From an uncultured SAR86 cluster bacterium (lineage in GTDB: Bacteria; Pseudomonadota; Gammaproteobacteria; Magnimaribacterales; D2472), in assembly GCA_902556105.1 (NCBI GenBank), contig CACDUZ010000003.1, positions 1 to 49,578 on the forward strand: a stretch of 49,578 bases of DNA, written 5' to 3'. Below the pieces are notes generated by a model. It did no database searches. It saw only the letters and a program-made list of their open reading frames with translations, and was not told where the DNA came from. Positions 28,569-37,533 of this stretch are shown piece after piece; within the stretch, counting starts at the first letter, position 1; every line of letters begins with the position of its first letter. A program made the position numbers and the translations under genes.

Positions 28569-29827
28569 GTTTCTTTCAAAATATTCTTTCTTCAGTGATG
28601 AAGAATACACGTCGTCTTAACCGCCTGGGGACAAAGAGTTTTGGAAAACTTCATAGCGATATTAATAAGGCTGTAGATTCAGTAATGTCAACTTCAGGAG
28701 AAGTATCCTCATTAGTTTATGCTGAGCATTTATTAAATCTTATTGAAAAACAAGATGACAATGGTTTAAAAAAATTCCTTAAAAATTTATTGGCTAAATA
28801 CGATATTGATACTAAAAAACTTTTAAAAGATGTAAAAAGATATTCATCTGAAAAGACTGAAAAAAGTTTACGTGAAATAAATAATTCTTCTGAGCCAAGG
28901 TGGGTTGAATTATTTAGACGTTTAAACTCAACATCAAATGGAACTTCTAGACTCGTTAAGCTGAGAGAGAGAATTCATTTATTGAAAGATCCAGATTTAA
29001 AGACATTCGATTCAGGCCTACTAAATTTATTTAGATATTGGTTTAATCCTTCTTTTTTAGTTTTAGAAAAAATAGATTGGGAGACCCCAGCAAATATCCT
29101 TGAAAAAATTATTGAGTATGAAGCAGTTCATGAAATAAACTCCTGGAATGATCTTAGAGCAAGGTTAGCACCCTCTGACAGACAATGCTTTGCATTTTTT
29201 CATCCACTTATTCCTAATGATCCATTAATCTTTGTTGAAGTTGCTTTGTGCACCGATATTCCAAAATCTATTCAACAAGTTATTAGACTTGATAGAAATG
29301 AGATAGATATCGAAGATGCAAATACAGCAATTTTCTATTCTATTTCAAATTGTCAGAATGGGTTGCTTGGCATTTCATTTGGAAATTTTTTAATAAAAAA
29401 AGTAGCAAAAACACTTAAAAGAGAGTTGCCAGATCTAAATCAATTTCTAACATTATCACCGATACCTGGTTTGATGAAATGGATGGAGGAATTTGCCCCA
29501 ATTACATTTGAAAGATGTACAGACAAAAATTGTAGCGATGATGAATTAATGAAAAAAACAATTAAATATTTAACTGAATCAGATAGACAAGACGGAATGC
29601 CAAATGATCCAGTAGGCAGATTCCATATAGGCAATGGAGCAAGTTTAGAAAGAGTAAATCTAAATGCAGATTTATCTGAAAAAGGATTATCTCAATCGTA
29701 TGGAATTATGGCTAATTATTTATATGATTTAGAGGTTGTTGAAGAAAATCATGAAATGTTCTTCAAAAACAAAACTGTTTTAACTTCAAATGAAATAAAA
29801 GCACAAAAGAAAAAACTTAATAAGTAA
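28565..29827 (+). CDS. Malonyl-CoA decarboxylase
   Basis: Converts malonyl-CoA to acetyl-CoA and CO2, opposing acetyl-CoA carboxylase. 420 aa, PF05292-type: an N-terminal helical domain (1-150) and a GNAT-like catalytic domain. Seen: CFAFFHPLIPNDPLIFVEVA, YSISNCQNGLLGISFGNFLIK, LSPIPGLMKW (shared almost word for word with animal MLYCD) and the catalytic-His motif GRFHIGNGASLERVN, with H354. It has no clear mitochondrial-type targeting residues. Placed after trpA where accD-folC is found in related genomes; linked by the 10-codon frame. It may limit malonyl-CoA or recover malonate carbon. No malonyl-CoA synthetase or transporter gene is adjacent. Confidence 0.93.
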   Translation: MSFFQNILSSVMKNTRRLNRLGTKSFGKLHSDINKAVDSVMSTSGEVSSLVYAEHLLNLIEKQDDNGLKKFLKNLLAKYDIDTKKLLKDVKRYSSEKTEKSLREINNSSEPRWVELFRRLNSTSNGTSRLVKLRERIHLLKDPDLKTFDSGLLNLFRYWFNPSFLVLEKIDWETPANILEKIIEYEAVHEINSWNDLRARLAPSDRQCFAFFHPLIPNDPLIFVEVALCTDIPKSIQQVIRLDRNEIDIEDANTAIFYSISNCQNGLLGISFGNFLIKKVAKTLKRELPDLNQFLTLSPIPGLMKWMEEFAPITFERCTDKNCSDDELMKKTIKYLTESDRQDGMPNDPVGRFHIGNGASLERVNLNADLSEKGLSQSYGIMANYLYDLEVVEENHEMFFKNKTVLTSNEIKAQKKKLNK

Positions 29828-30240
29828 TGCAAACCGAAAGAATAGTTGGCCTATTATTTTTTCTAGGAATAATAATATTATTTATGTTTGTCTACTTTCC
29901 AGAATCATCAACAGTTAAAGATAGCAAAAAATTAGAGATGCTTGCACCAAATAATGAGGCTAAAACAAATTATGGATTTGAAGAATTTGAGATATCAGAT
30001 TTTGATTTTTTTGTTTATAGAGCCCACGTCTTATCATCAGAAGACAATGCAAATAATTTAAAAGAAAAAGTGGTGAATGGAGGATTTCCAGCTTTTGTAG
30101 AGTCTTTTGGAGAGAAAAAAAATTTATATGCAGTTTATGTTGGACCTTTTTTATCAGAAGATGATATTGTTAATAATATGGAATTAATTCAGGCATTATC
30201 TGAATCGAAAAACGGGGAAATTTCTAGGTGGAAGCTTTAG
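29827..30240 (+). CDS. SPOR-domain inner-membrane protein (DedD-like)
   Basis: Binds denuded glycan at the septum, helping cell division. 137 aa: one N-terminal membrane helix (7-24), a short linker (25-58) and a C-terminal SPOR domain (about 60-137), with FFVYRAHVLSSEDNANNLKE and YAVYVGPFLSEDD marking the two repeats. Linker is much shorter than in E. coli DedD (220 aa). ATG shares a base with the mcd stop; its 3' end overlaps cvpA by 13 nt. Position before cvpA-purF is the conserved dedD one. Confidence 0.85.
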   Translation: MQTERIVGLLFFLGIIILFMFVYFPESSTVKDSKKLEMLAPNNEAKTNYGFEEFEISDFDFFVYRAHVLSSEDNANNLKEKVVNGGFPAFVESFGEKKNLYAVYVGPFLSEDDIVNNMELIQALSESKNGEISRWKL

Positions 30241-30812
30241 GTTTAAATATTGCTGACTGGTTTATACTAATTGTTTTAGTTGCCTCAGGTGTTATAGCTT
30301 TTGCTAGAGGTTTTACTAAAGAGTTCTTGTCACTATTTCTCTGGTTAGCAGCTTTTATTGCGGCAATAAGCCTTGAATATTTAGCAACTCCAAAAATCAA
30401 TGAATTTATTGGAAATGAAGAAGTTTCAAAAATTATTTCATACATAACCGTTTTCGTTATTTTTATATTTCTTGGTGGAATCGTTATTAAATTTATTAGT
30501 AAACTTATCAAGTGGTCTGGAGCATCAGGATTTGATAGATTTCTCGGAGTTTTATTTGGGTTAATCAGAGGATTAATTGTTCTATTTGTAATTTTTTTAT
30601 TACTACCATCAAGCTTAAAAACAACAGACTTAATTAATAACTCAAAAATTACGCCAGTAATTCAAAAATATGCGCCTGAAGTTGAAGCATATTTTAGAAA
30701 TTTAATAGATAATAGAGATGTTGTAGAGGAGGCTTTGGAAATTATTGAACCTTTGACGCAAGAGGTTATTCCAGAACTAATTGAACAAGACACTAAAGAC
30801 GGAGACTCTTAA
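30228..30812 (+). CDS. cvpA: CvpA family membrane protein
   Basis: Inner-membrane protein needed for colicin V production in E. coli and linked to envelope stress and purF expression. 194 aa with four predicted membrane helices (about 8-27, 30-50, 65-90, 103-125) and an acidic cytoplasmic tail. The N-terminal pattern ADWFILIVLVASGVIAFARGFTKEFLSL and the SGFDRFLGVLFGLIRG segment are family hallmarks. GTG start inside the SPOR gene; the stop shares one base with the purF ATG. Confidence 0.92.
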   Translation: MEALGLNIADWFILIVLVASGVIAFARGFTKEFLSLFLWLAAFIAAISLEYLATPKINEFIGNEEVSKIISYITVFVIFIFLGGIVIKFISKLIKWSGASGFDRFLGVLFGLIRGLIVLFVIFLLLPSSLKTTDLINNSKITPVIQKYAPEVEAYFRNLIDNRDVVEEALEIIEPLTQEVIPELIEQDTKDGDS

Positions 30813-32302
30813 TGTGTGGAATAGTTGGAATTTCTGCTGAAACCAACGTAGCTGCAGAAATATACGATTCTCTTTTAATGCTTCAGCATAGAGGCCAAGA
30901 TGCTGCTGGCATGTCTGTTTGTGATAACGATGATAAGTTAAAAACCAGAAAATCAATGGGATATGTTCGTGATGTTTTTCAACAAAGACATATGGATAAA
31001 CTAATTGGTAATTATGGAATAGGGCATGTACGTTATCCTACTGCTGGTGGTGCGGGCAAAGAATATGCTCAACCAATGTATGTAAATTCTCCATATGGAA
31101 TAAGCGCAGCTCATAATGGTAACTTAACTAATGCTAAGCATTTATCTACTCAGTTATTTCATGCTGAAATGCGTCATCTAAAAACTGATTCAGATTCAGA
31201 AGTCTTACTAAATATTTTTGCTCATGAGCTAGCAAAGCAAAGAGAAATTTATCCATCTGCAGAACACATATTCAAGGCAGTATCGAAGACTCATATCAGA
31301 TGTGATGGCGCCTATGCGGTTTTAGCTCTAATCACAGGACATGGGATTTTAGCATTTAGGGACAACAATGGTATAAGACCACTTTCTATCGGTATTAGAA
31401 AAGGCAAATCAAGGGATGAATATATTCTTGCATCTGAAGACGCAATGTTTACACCACTTGGTTTTACTAAAATGAGAGATGTTGAGCCTGGTGAAGCAAT
31501 ATTCATAGATAAAAAAGGAGAATTATTCTCGCAACAATGCTCTGATGAGCCTAAAAAGAGACCATGTATTTTTGAATACGTTTACTTTTCAAGACCAGAC
31601 TCCAAAATTGATGAAATATCAGTTTATAAAGCTCGAATGAGAATGGGTTCTAAATTAGCAGAACAGATTATTAAACAAAAACCTGATCACGATATTGATG
31701 TAGTAATTCCAATACCGGATAGTTCAACCACAGCTGCTCATGAACTTGCAGTTGGACTTGGAATTCCATATAGAGAAGGCTTTGTTAAGAATAGATATAT
31801 TGGAAGAACTTTTATCATGCCGTATCAAGAGGAAAGAAAAAAATCTGTAAGAAGAAAATTAAACATATTAGATTTAGAGTTTGATGGCAAAAATGTTTTA
31901 TTAGTAGATGATTCAATTGTAAGGGGCACAACCAGTAAAAAAATAATTGAAATGGCAAGAGATGCTGGAGCTAAAAAAGTTTATTTCGCCTCAGCAGCAC
32001 CAGCAATTAAGTACCAAAATCTATATGGTATTGATATGCCTGCAACATCAGAGTTAATTGCATCAAACAGATCTAATGAAGAGGTTGCAAATGAAATCAA
32101 TGCCGATTGGTTAATATATCAAACACTAGAAGACTTAATAGATACAGCTAAATCTGGTAATCCAGATATCACAGAGTATGAAACCTCTATATTTACAGGG
32201 GAATATATAACACCGTTAGTTGAAAACTATCTTGAAGAACTTGAAAGCTCAAGAAAAGATGAGATTAAGACTCAAAGAGAAAAATCAAAGGCTAACGGTT
32301 AG
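30812..32302 (+). CDS. purF: Amidophosphoribosyltransferase
   Basis: First step of purine synthesis, PRPP plus glutamine to phosphoribosylamine. 496 aa (E. coli 505). After Met removal Cys2 of CGIVGIS is the glutaminase nucleophile; HRGQDAAGM follows; the PRPP site [15 protein letters not shown] lies in the C-terminal phosphoribosyltransferase domain. No propeptide or Fe-S ligands of the Bacillus type seen. Last gene of the long rightward run. Its TAG overlaps the acnB stop on the other strand within a TTAG. Confidence 0.97.
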   Translation: MCGIVGISAETNVAAEIYDSLLMLQHRGQDAAGMSVCDNDDKLKTRKSMGYVRDVFQQRHMDKLIGNYGIGHVRYPTAGGAGKEYAQPMYVNSPYGISAAHNGNLTNAKHLSTQLFHAEMRHLKTDSDSEVLLNIFAHELAKQREIYPSAEHIFKAVSKTHIRCDGAYAVLALITGHGILAFRDNNGIRPLSIGIRKGKSRDEYILASEDAMFTPLGFTKMRDVEPGEAIFIDKKGELFSQQCSDEPKKRPCIFEYVYFSRPDSKIDEISVYKARMRMGSKLAEQIIKQKPDHDIDVVIPIPDSSTTAAHELAVGLGIPYREGFVKNRYIGRTFIMPYQEERKKSVRRKLNILDLEFDGKNVLLVDDSIVRGTTSKKIIEMARDAGAKKVYFASAAPAIKYQNLYGIDMPATSELIASNRSNEEVANEINADWLIYQTLEDLIDTAKSGNPDITEYETSIFTGEYITPLVENYLEELESSRKDEIKTQREKSKANG

Positions 32303-34881
32303 CCAGGGTTTACAATATTAATTGCAGGTATTTCAGCACTATTGGCGCTCTCAACATATGTATCTATTTCATTAAAGTTAAGATATCTATAAATCTGATC
32401 TGAAAGCGGATTAATGTCATTCATATATTGCTGATACTCATCAACTGTAGGCAATTTACCCAATACTGCAGCAATAGCTGATAGTTCAGCAGATGCTAAA
32501 AATACATTAGCACCATCACCAAGCCTATTAGGAAAATTTCTTGTTGAAGTGGATACGACCGTTGAATTAGCTAAAACTCTTGCTTGATTGCCCATACATA
32601 AAGAACATCCTGGAAGCTCTGTTCTTGCACCGGAGACACCAAAGATATTATAAATACCTTCCTCAATAAGCTGTTTTTCATCCATTTTTGTTGGAGGAAC
32701 AACCCAAAGCCTTGCTTTAATACCATTATATTTTTCAAGTAACGTTCCAGCAGCTCTAAAGTGACCAATATTTGTCATACACGATCCAATAAATACTTCT
32801 TGAATTTTTGTATTAGCAACTTCTGATAAAGGTTTAATATCATCTGGGTCATTTGGACATGCAAGCAAAGGTTCTTTGATTTCATTAAGATCTATTTCAA
32901 TTACTTCTGCATATTCTGCATTTTTATCTGCTTCAAGCAGTTCTGGATTAAGAATCCATTCTTCCATAGCTTGAGCTCTTCTTTCTAATGTTTTTGCATC
33001 ACCATATCCACTAGCTATCATCCACCTTAACATCACAATATTTGACTTAAGATATTCAATAATAGGTTCTTTGTTAAGTTTAACAGTACAGCCTGATGCA
33101 GATCTTTCAGCTGAAGCATCTGATAACTCAAAAGCTTGTTCAACTTTCATATCTGGAAGACCTTCTATTTCAAGACATTTGCCAGAAAATATATTTTTCT
33201 TACCATCTTTATCAATTGTTAATAGACCTCTTTGTATTGCTGCATATGGAATGGCGTTAACTAAATCTCTAAGAGTAATTCCAGGCTGCATTTCTCCAGT
33301 AAATCTAACCAGGACAGACTCTGGCATATCTAAAGGCATTACGCCAAGAGTAGCAGCAAATGCTACAAGCCCAGAGCCAGCAGGAAAACTTATACCAATT
33401 GGGAATCTTGTGTGACTGTCACCGCCAGTGCCTACACCATCAGGTAACAACATTCGATTCATCCACGAATGAATGATTCCATCCCCAGGCCTTAAAGAAA
33501 CCCCACCTCGATTCATAATAAAATCAGGAAGATTGTGTTGAGTCTCTATATCAACTGGCTTTGGATAAGCGGCAGTGTGACAAAAAGATTGCATTACAAG
33601 ATCAGCCGAAAAGCCTAAACAGGCAAGCTCCTTAAGTTCATCTCGTGTCATTGGCCCAGTTGTATCTTGAGAACCAACAGTCCCCATTCTAGGTTCACAG
33701 TATGTGCCAGGCCTAATTCCTTCAACCCCGCATGCTTTACCAACCATTTTTTGAGCAAGCGTATACCCAGCATCACTTTTATCTTTTGAAACTGGTCTTC
33801 TAAAAACATCAGATGTTTCTAGATCTAATGCTTCTCTACTTTTGTCTGTTAATTGTCTTCCAATGATTAGAGGAATTCTTCCGTTGGCTCTTACTTCATC
33901 TAAGATAACGTCAGTTTTTAATTCAAATTCTGAAATAACTTCATTTGTGTTTGCATCTAAGACTTTACCGTTATATGGCTCAAGTATAACTTCTTGCCCA
34001 GTCATCATTTTTGAGACATCCATTTCAATTGGAAAAGCGCCGGAATCTTCAAGAGTATTATAGAAAATAGGAGCAATCTTTCCTCCAAAACAGAAACCAC
34101 CTTCTTTTTTATTTGGAATATATGGAATTTCATCTCCCATGTGCCATAAGACTGAATTAGTAGCAGACTTTCTTGATGATCCTGTTCCAACAACATCTCC
34201 AACAAAGACAATTGGATTACCTTTTTCTTTTAATTTTTCTATAGTGCCAATTGGGTCGTCTAAACCAGTTCTAGGCATTTTAAACATTGCTAATGCGTGC
34301 AAAGGAATGTCAGGTCTTGACCAAGCATCTGGAGCAGGGGATAGATCATCGGTGTTAATCTCACCTGAGACTTTAAAGACAGTCAATTTAATTTGTTCTG
34401 GTATTTCTGATTTTTCAGTAAACCATGTAGCGTTTGCCCACTCTTCTATAATTTTTTTAGCATATTTATTGTTTTTAGATAATTCAAAAATTTCATTGAA
34501 TGCATCGAAAATGAGAAGAGTTCTACTTAAGGCATGAGCTGCTGTATCAGCAAGCTCATCGTTTTCCAAACATTTAATTAATGGTTGAATGTTATAGCCA
34601 CCTAACATTGTTCCTAGAATTTCAATAGCTTCTTTCTTGCTTATATAAGGACTTGCAGCTTCTCCAGTAGTTATATCTGCTAAGAATGCTGCTTTAACAT
34701 ATGCAGCCTGGTCAACTCCTGCAGGAATTCTTTCCTTAAAGAGGTCTAAAAGAAATGTTGATTCATTATGATCTTTTTTTAGCAGTTCAACTAATTCAGA
34801 GGTTTGATCCGCATCAAGAGGTAAGGGCGGTATATTTGATTCAGCCCTTTCTTTAACGTGTTTTTTATAACTTTCTAACAT
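32299..34881 (-). CDS. acnB: Aconitate hydratase B
   Basis: TCA-cycle aconitase, also expected to hydrate 2-methyl-cis-aconitate for the PrpBCD cycle. From ATG at 34881 it has 860 aa (E. coli 865) and begins [14 protein letters not shown] as other AcnB proteins do; seven extra residues from 34902 are rejected. Domain order is HEAT-like, swivel ([16 protein letters not shown]), then catalytic. Fe-S ligands are C701 ([10 protein letters not shown]), C759 and C762 (PGCSLCMG), each offset by about ten from E. coli. A GGAG lies upstream of the ATG. Transcribed alone and leftward. Confidence 0.97.
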   Translation of the reverse strand: MLESYKKHVKERAESNIPPLPLDADQTSELVELLKKDHNESTFLLDLFKERIPAGVDQAAYVKAAFLADITTGEAASPYISKKEAIEILGTMLGGYNIQPLIKCLENDELADTAAHALSRTLLIFDAFNEIFELSKNNKYAKKIIEEWANATWFTEKSEIPEQIKLTVFKVSGEINTDDLSPAPDAWSRPDIPLHALAMFKMPRTGLDDPIGTIEKLKEKGNPIVFVGDVVGTGSSRKSATNSVLWHMGDEIPYIPNKKEGGFCFGGKIAPIFYNTLEDSGAFPIEMDVSKMMTGQEVILEPYNGKVLDANTNEVISEFELKTDVILDEVRANGRIPLIIGRQLTDKSREALDLETSDVFRRPVSKDKSDAGYTLAQKMVGKACGVEGIRPGTYCEPRMGTVGSQDTTGPMTRDELKELACLGFSADLVMQSFCHTAAYPKPVDIETQHNLPDFIMNRGGVSLRPGDGIIHSWMNRMLLPDGVGTGGDSHTRFPIGISFPAGSGLVAFAATLGVMPLDMPESVLVRFTGEMQPGITLRDLVNAIPYAAIQRGLLTIDKDGKKNIFSGKCLEIEGLPDMKVEQAFELSDASAERSASGCTVKLNKEPIIEYLKSNIVMLRWMIASGYGDAKTLERRAQAMEEWILNPELLEADKNAEYAEVIEIDLNEIKEPLLACPNDPDDIKPLSEVANTKIQEVFIGSCMTNIGHFRAAGTLLEKYNGIKARLWVVPPTKMDEKQLIEEGIYNIFGVSGARTELPGCSLCMGNQARVLANSTVVSTSTRNFPNRLGDGANVFLASAELSAIAAVLGKLPTVDEYQQYMNDINPLSDQIYRYLNFNEIDTYVESANSAEIPAINIVNPG

Positions 34882-34983
34882 CGCCTGGTCTCCGATGTGC
34901 ATATTTTACTCTTATAGTTAAAGATAGCCACTAAATAGGCAATAAATAGATAAAATATAAGATAAATTTGTTAAAAAATCGGT

Positions 34984-34989
34984 TATTAT
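34984..34989 (+). promoter_or_regulatory. Candidate -10 close to the DUF1289 start
   Basis: TATTAT ends 8 nt before the ATG, and no Shine-Dalgarno is visible, similar to nadK and aroC. No good -35 at the right distance. Weak support. Confidence 0.25.
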
Positions 34990-34997
34990 TTTGCTTT

Positions 34998-35447
34998 ATG
35001 CCTAAATTACAAAAAAAACGCTCATCAACACCTTGCTTGGGAATTTGCACCACAACTTTTGGTGATGAGGTTTGCAAAGGATGTAAACGCTTTTCACATG
35101 AAATTGTAAGTTGGACTAAGTATTCTCTTGATGAAAGAGAAATAATCAATACTCGTTTAGAAAAATTTAAAGTTCAAATACTGCAAGATAGATTCAAAGT
35201 GAATGATGTTGAATTGTTTTCAAATAATCTTGATCAGATGGGTATAAATTTTAATCATTCTTTAGATCCTCTTACATGGATTTTTGATTTATTAAGAGCG
35301 ACTGGATCACAAGCAATTGATCTAACTAAATTTGGTATTGAGAGCCTGCAGCATTACAATCCTGGAAATATCAAGGACACAATCAATAAAGAGCTTTTAG
35401 ATTTATCAGAAGCTCACCATGAAAGATATTTTAAAAAACTTAACTAA
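34998..35447 (+). CDS. DUF1289 domain protein
   Basis: 149 aa from the ATG at 34998; an earlier in-frame TTG (34968) gives an unlikely hydrophobic extension. The N-terminal part holds the Cys cluster of DUF1289 (PCLGICTTTFGDEVCKGCKRF), probably metal-binding, followed by SWTKYSLDER. The remaining 90 residues are a helical extension not typical of the short (about 60 aa) family members. Function unknown; divergent from acnB (116 nt) and convergent with the ferritin-like gene (8-nt overlap). Confidence 0.82.
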   Translation: MPKLQKKRSSTPCLGICTTTFGDEVCKGCKRFSHEIVSWTKYSLDEREIINTRLEKFKVQILQDRFKVNDVELFSNNLDQMGINFNHSLDPLTWIFDLLRATGSQAIDLTKFGIESLQHYNPGNIKDTINKELLDLSEAHHERYFKKLN

Positions 35448-35880
35448 AATCTTTTAACATTATTTTTAGTTCTAAGGAGTGTTGTTCCTCTTCACCAATT
35501 TGAGCTCTTGCATACTCTTCCAAATAGATAGATTTATTTTCAACACTGCCTAACAATTTTTTATAAAGATTCAATGCATATAATTCATGCCCTAAACTTT
35601 CCTCAAGAATATCTTTAATTGTGTGCCTATTTGTTTCTTCTATTTTTGCAATCTTCTGACTAGGGTGACCATCTAACCCAGCAATCTTCTCTCCGGCAAG
35701 TTGAGCATGCATCAATGACTCAGCAGCCTGTTCTTTTAAAAAAGTAACTATAGGTAATCTATATGGACCACTAACCATCATAGAAGAGTGGGTGTATCTC
35801 ACAACTCCTGCAAGTTCATACTCCATAATCTCATTTAAAATATTACATACTTCTTGTGAATTAATTTCTTTATTTTCCAT
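35440..35880 (-). CDS. Bacterioferritin-like ferritin-fold protein
   Basis: Four-helix-bundle di-iron protein, probably iron storage or oxidative-stress protection. 146 aa from the ATG at 35880, chosen because GGAG lies 9 nt upstream; a nearer ATG at 35886 is too close to it. Candidate metal ligands: E22, E54, H58, E99, E131 and H134 (EEQH). The first Glu/His pair is spaced E-x3-H rather than the canonical E-x2-H. Haem-ligand Met52 of classical Bfr has no clear counterpart. A predicted promoter and a Fur-like palindrome lie upstream, so iron control is likely. Confidence 0.82.
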   Translation of the reverse strand: MENKEINSQEVCNILNEIMEYELAGVVRYTHSSMMVSGPYRLPIVTFLKEQAAESLMHAQLAGEKIAGLDGHPSQKIAKIEETNRHTIKDILEESLGHELYALNLYKKLLGSVENKSIYLEEYARAQIGEEEQHSLELKIMLKDFS

Positions 35881-35916
35881 AATCATCGACTCCGTGGTTA
35901 GATTGCAATAACACAA

Positions 35917-35944
35917 ATTATAATGATATTATATTTAATGTAAA
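35917..35944 (-). promoter_or_regulatory. Predicted promoter of the ferritin-like gene
   Basis: Minus-strand TTTACA (35944-35939) and TATAAT (35922-35917) with a 16-nt spacer. The start of transcription would leave a leader of about 30 nt containing the GGAG. The Fur-like site lies about 27 nt upstream of the -35, not over the promoter. Confidence 0.55.
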
Positions 35945-35968
35945 CTACTGATATAAGGTATTTTTTTA

Positions 35969-35993
35969 ATGATAATCGCTATGATTATCATTC
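35969..35993. promoter_or_regulatory. Fur-box-like palindrome
   Basis: Perfect 9-nt inverted repeat AATGATAAT / ATTATCATT around a 7-nt centre. Its core 35971-35989 matches the 19-nt E. coli Fur consensus at 14 positions. It sits directly after the DCC gene stop and upstream of the ferritin-like promoter. A position upstream of -35 favours activation by Fur or another regulator over simple repression. Confidence 0.6.
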
Positions 35994-36314
35994 TCATTTA
36001 GCAAAATATTTATATCTCCAAAATAGAATATAAGCTAAAAAGAAATAAGCTATTTTTGATAGATGATAGATAATAGGAAGCCTAATTATATTTCCAAGCC
36101 AGTTGTAACCCTTTGTCCTATCCCAGACATATATGAAAGCGTCAACTCCTGACAACTCTGTTCCATCTTCTAAGACTACGTGAAGCTTTTTAAGATATTT
36201 ATCTTCCATGGCACTGCAATCTTGAAATTGTAGTTCTGATCTTTTTTTATAATGCTTAATTTCAAAATTACAGATAGCACATTTCTCATTAAACAAAACT
36301 TTTGATTTTTCCAT
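35994..36314 (-). CDS. DCC-family (DUF393) thiol-disulfide oxidoreductase-like protein
   Basis: 106 aa from the ATG at 36314. The N-terminal LFNEKCAICNFEI has the CxxC pair (C12, C15) of the DCC1 family, although the usual Asp before the first Cys (DGxC) is replaced by EKC. KYLKKLHVVLEDGTELSGVDAF resembles the family core, and the C-terminus is hydrophobic and aromatic. Redox function is inferred only from the family. A TATTAT hexamer ends 7 nt before the ATG (36322-36327, minus strand) with no Shine-Dalgarno, another leaderless candidate. The upstream extension to 36338 is rejected as unlike the family. Confidence 0.8.
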   Translation of the reverse strand: MEKSKVLFNEKCAICNFEIKHYKKRSELQFQDCSAMEDKYLKKLHVVLEDGTELSGVDAFIYVWDRTKGYNWLGNIIRLPIIYHLSKIAYFFLAYILFWRYKYFAK

Positions 36315-36446
36315 AAAAAATATAATACCAATAATCATTTATGTTTATATAATTAAAATAGATAAATTAACTTATGAGTGTGCAGAAAATAATTACATTA
36401 AAAATCTTCCTTCTATACTCATTGATTATTTTTGAACAATAGAAAA

Positions 36447-36641
36447 ATGTCAGATAAAAAAATTAAAAATATTTTCAAAGATGGTTGGAATAAAATTTTT
36501 GGGAAAGAAGAGGATATGACTAAGCTCAGAACAAAAAGTTTAATCAGAGCAACAAAAGGAATTCAAAATGTTGGGACTCCTCATGACTGGGAAGATTACG
36601 AAAAATATAAAAAGGAGCTAGACGATGACACAACAGATTAA
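36447..36641 (+). CDS. Small charged protein of unknown function
   Basis: 64 aa from the ATG at 36447; a TTG five codons earlier is possible. No signal peptide or membrane helix. Basic first half (KKIKNIFKDGWNKIFG, possibly an amphipathic helix) and acidic second half (DWEDYEKYKKELDDDT). Its last 17 nt overlap the DUF2237 gene, so the two are probably co-translated. Not recognised. Confidence 0.6.
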   Translation: MSDKKIKNIFKDGWNKIFGKEEDMTKLRTKSLIRATKGIQNVGTPHDWEDYEKYKKELDDDTTD

Positions 36642-36996
36642 TGTGTATGGAGATCTAATAGATGAATGTTGTTCAAATCCTATAACAGGATTTTACCGAG
36701 ATGGTTTTTGTCGAACAGATGAAATGGATAGGGGGCTTCATGTTGTTTGTGCAAAGGTTACAGATGAGTTCTTAGATTTTTCAAAGAGCAAGGGAAATGA
36801 TTTATCTACTCCTAGACCTGAATTTAACTTTCCAGGACTAAAAGAAGGGGATTCTTGGTGTTTATGTGCTGAAAGATGGAAAGAAGCCTATGAATGTGGC
36901 TTTGCACCTAAAATATACCTTAATAGAACTAATAAAAAAGCTTTAAACATTATAGATATGGATATTTTAAAAAGCTTTGCACTAGATTTAATTTAA
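36625..36996 (+). CDS. DUF2237 family protein
   Basis: 123 aa. Family pattern visible throughout: NVYGDLIDECCSNPITGFYRDGFCRT, then HVVCAKVTDEFLDFSKSKGNDLSTP and GDSWCLCAERWKEAYECGFAP. Six cysteines, several conserved in the family, suggest metal or structural disulfide roles; the fold is known but the function is not. Overlaps the small gene before it by 17 nt and ends in TTAA shared with the convergent 79-aa gene. Confidence 0.88.
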   Translation: MTQQINVYGDLIDECCSNPITGFYRDGFCRTDEMDRGLHVVCAKVTDEFLDFSKSKGNDLSTPRPEFNFPGLKEGDSWCLCAERWKEAYECGFAPKIYLNRTNKKALNIIDMDILKSFALDLI

Positions 36997-37232
36997 TTAT
37001 CACAATACTTATCCTGTATAGCTTCTAAAAGCTTTCTAAGGTGCTTCATCTCATTGAGGTTCTTACGGGCTCTTATCTTTTTAGATTCATCCCAAAACAA
37101 TTCTAGTATTCTTTCCTTTTCTGCCATTGTTTCAGAGCTCTCTATTCGTTTAAAAAGAAAATCAATTGTGTTAGTTCCATACATTTCATTCCATTTACCA
37201 AAATATTGTGTCTTCCCCATACTCCTGCTCAT
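36993..37232 (-). CDS. Unknown gene B of the umuDC operon
   Basis: 79 aa (75 if the second ATG at 37220 is used), not recognised. Charged, helical, with a heptad-like Leu/Lys pattern (KERILELFWDESKKIRARK). It overlaps unknown gene A by 38 nt (26 from the second ATG), which supports a shared message, and ends in TTAA shared with the DUF2237 stop. As the fourth gene behind the umuD LexA box it should be induced by DNA damage. The N-terminal KTQYFGKWNEMYGT motif would be a good search seed. Confidence 0.6.
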   Translation of the reverse strand: MSRSMGKTQYFGKWNEMYGTNTIDFLFKRIESSETMAEKERILELFWDESKKIRARKNLNEMKHLRKLLEAIQDKYCDN

Positions 37233-37533
37233 AATTTCGTCTTCTTGCTTCTGAATTTTCTTTTTTTAATTTTTTTATATTTGCTACATGCTCTAAAATT
37301 ATCTTTTCCTGAAATTTTAATTGAGTCTTTATTTCGAATGATTTTGTATTAGCTATTGCAAATCTAAGCCTTAATACATGAATCCATATCTGATCTTTTA
37401 GCTCTCGTAATTCAAGCTCAATATCTAATAATTGCATAAATATTCTTGAATAATCTGTTGTGCCTTTATCTAAATACCATTTCCCAAGAGGCCTATGTCT
37501 TTTAACTCTTTTTTTATTCAGTTTTTTGATCAT
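37195..37533 (-). CDS. Unknown gene A of the umuDC operon
   Basis: 112 aa, not recognised. Very basic N-terminus (MIKKLNKKRVKRHRPLGKWY) suggesting nucleic-acid contact, then two long helices with coiled-coil-like spacing (about 32-65 and 68-98), and an acidic-aromatic C-terminus. Its ATG follows the umuC TGA without a single intervening base, so translational coupling with the polymerase gene is very likely. Candidate accessory factor of translesion synthesis, by position only. Confidence 0.65.
   Translation of the reverse strand: MIKKLNKKRVKRHRPLGKWYLDKGTTDYSRIFMQLLDIELELRELKDQIWIHVLRLRFAIANTKSFEIKTQLKFQEKIILEHVANIKKLKKENSEARRRNYEQEYGEDTIFW

Noticed and set aside
34139..34537. 132-codon plus-strand frame inside acnB
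   Set aside because: Antisense shadow of conserved acnB coding sequence, without a start signal or domain.
35969..35993. Perfect inverted repeat as a terminator for the DCC gene
   Set aside because: On the DCC strand it is followed by a run of A, not T, so it cannot act as an intrinsic terminator there; a protein-binding palindrome fits better.
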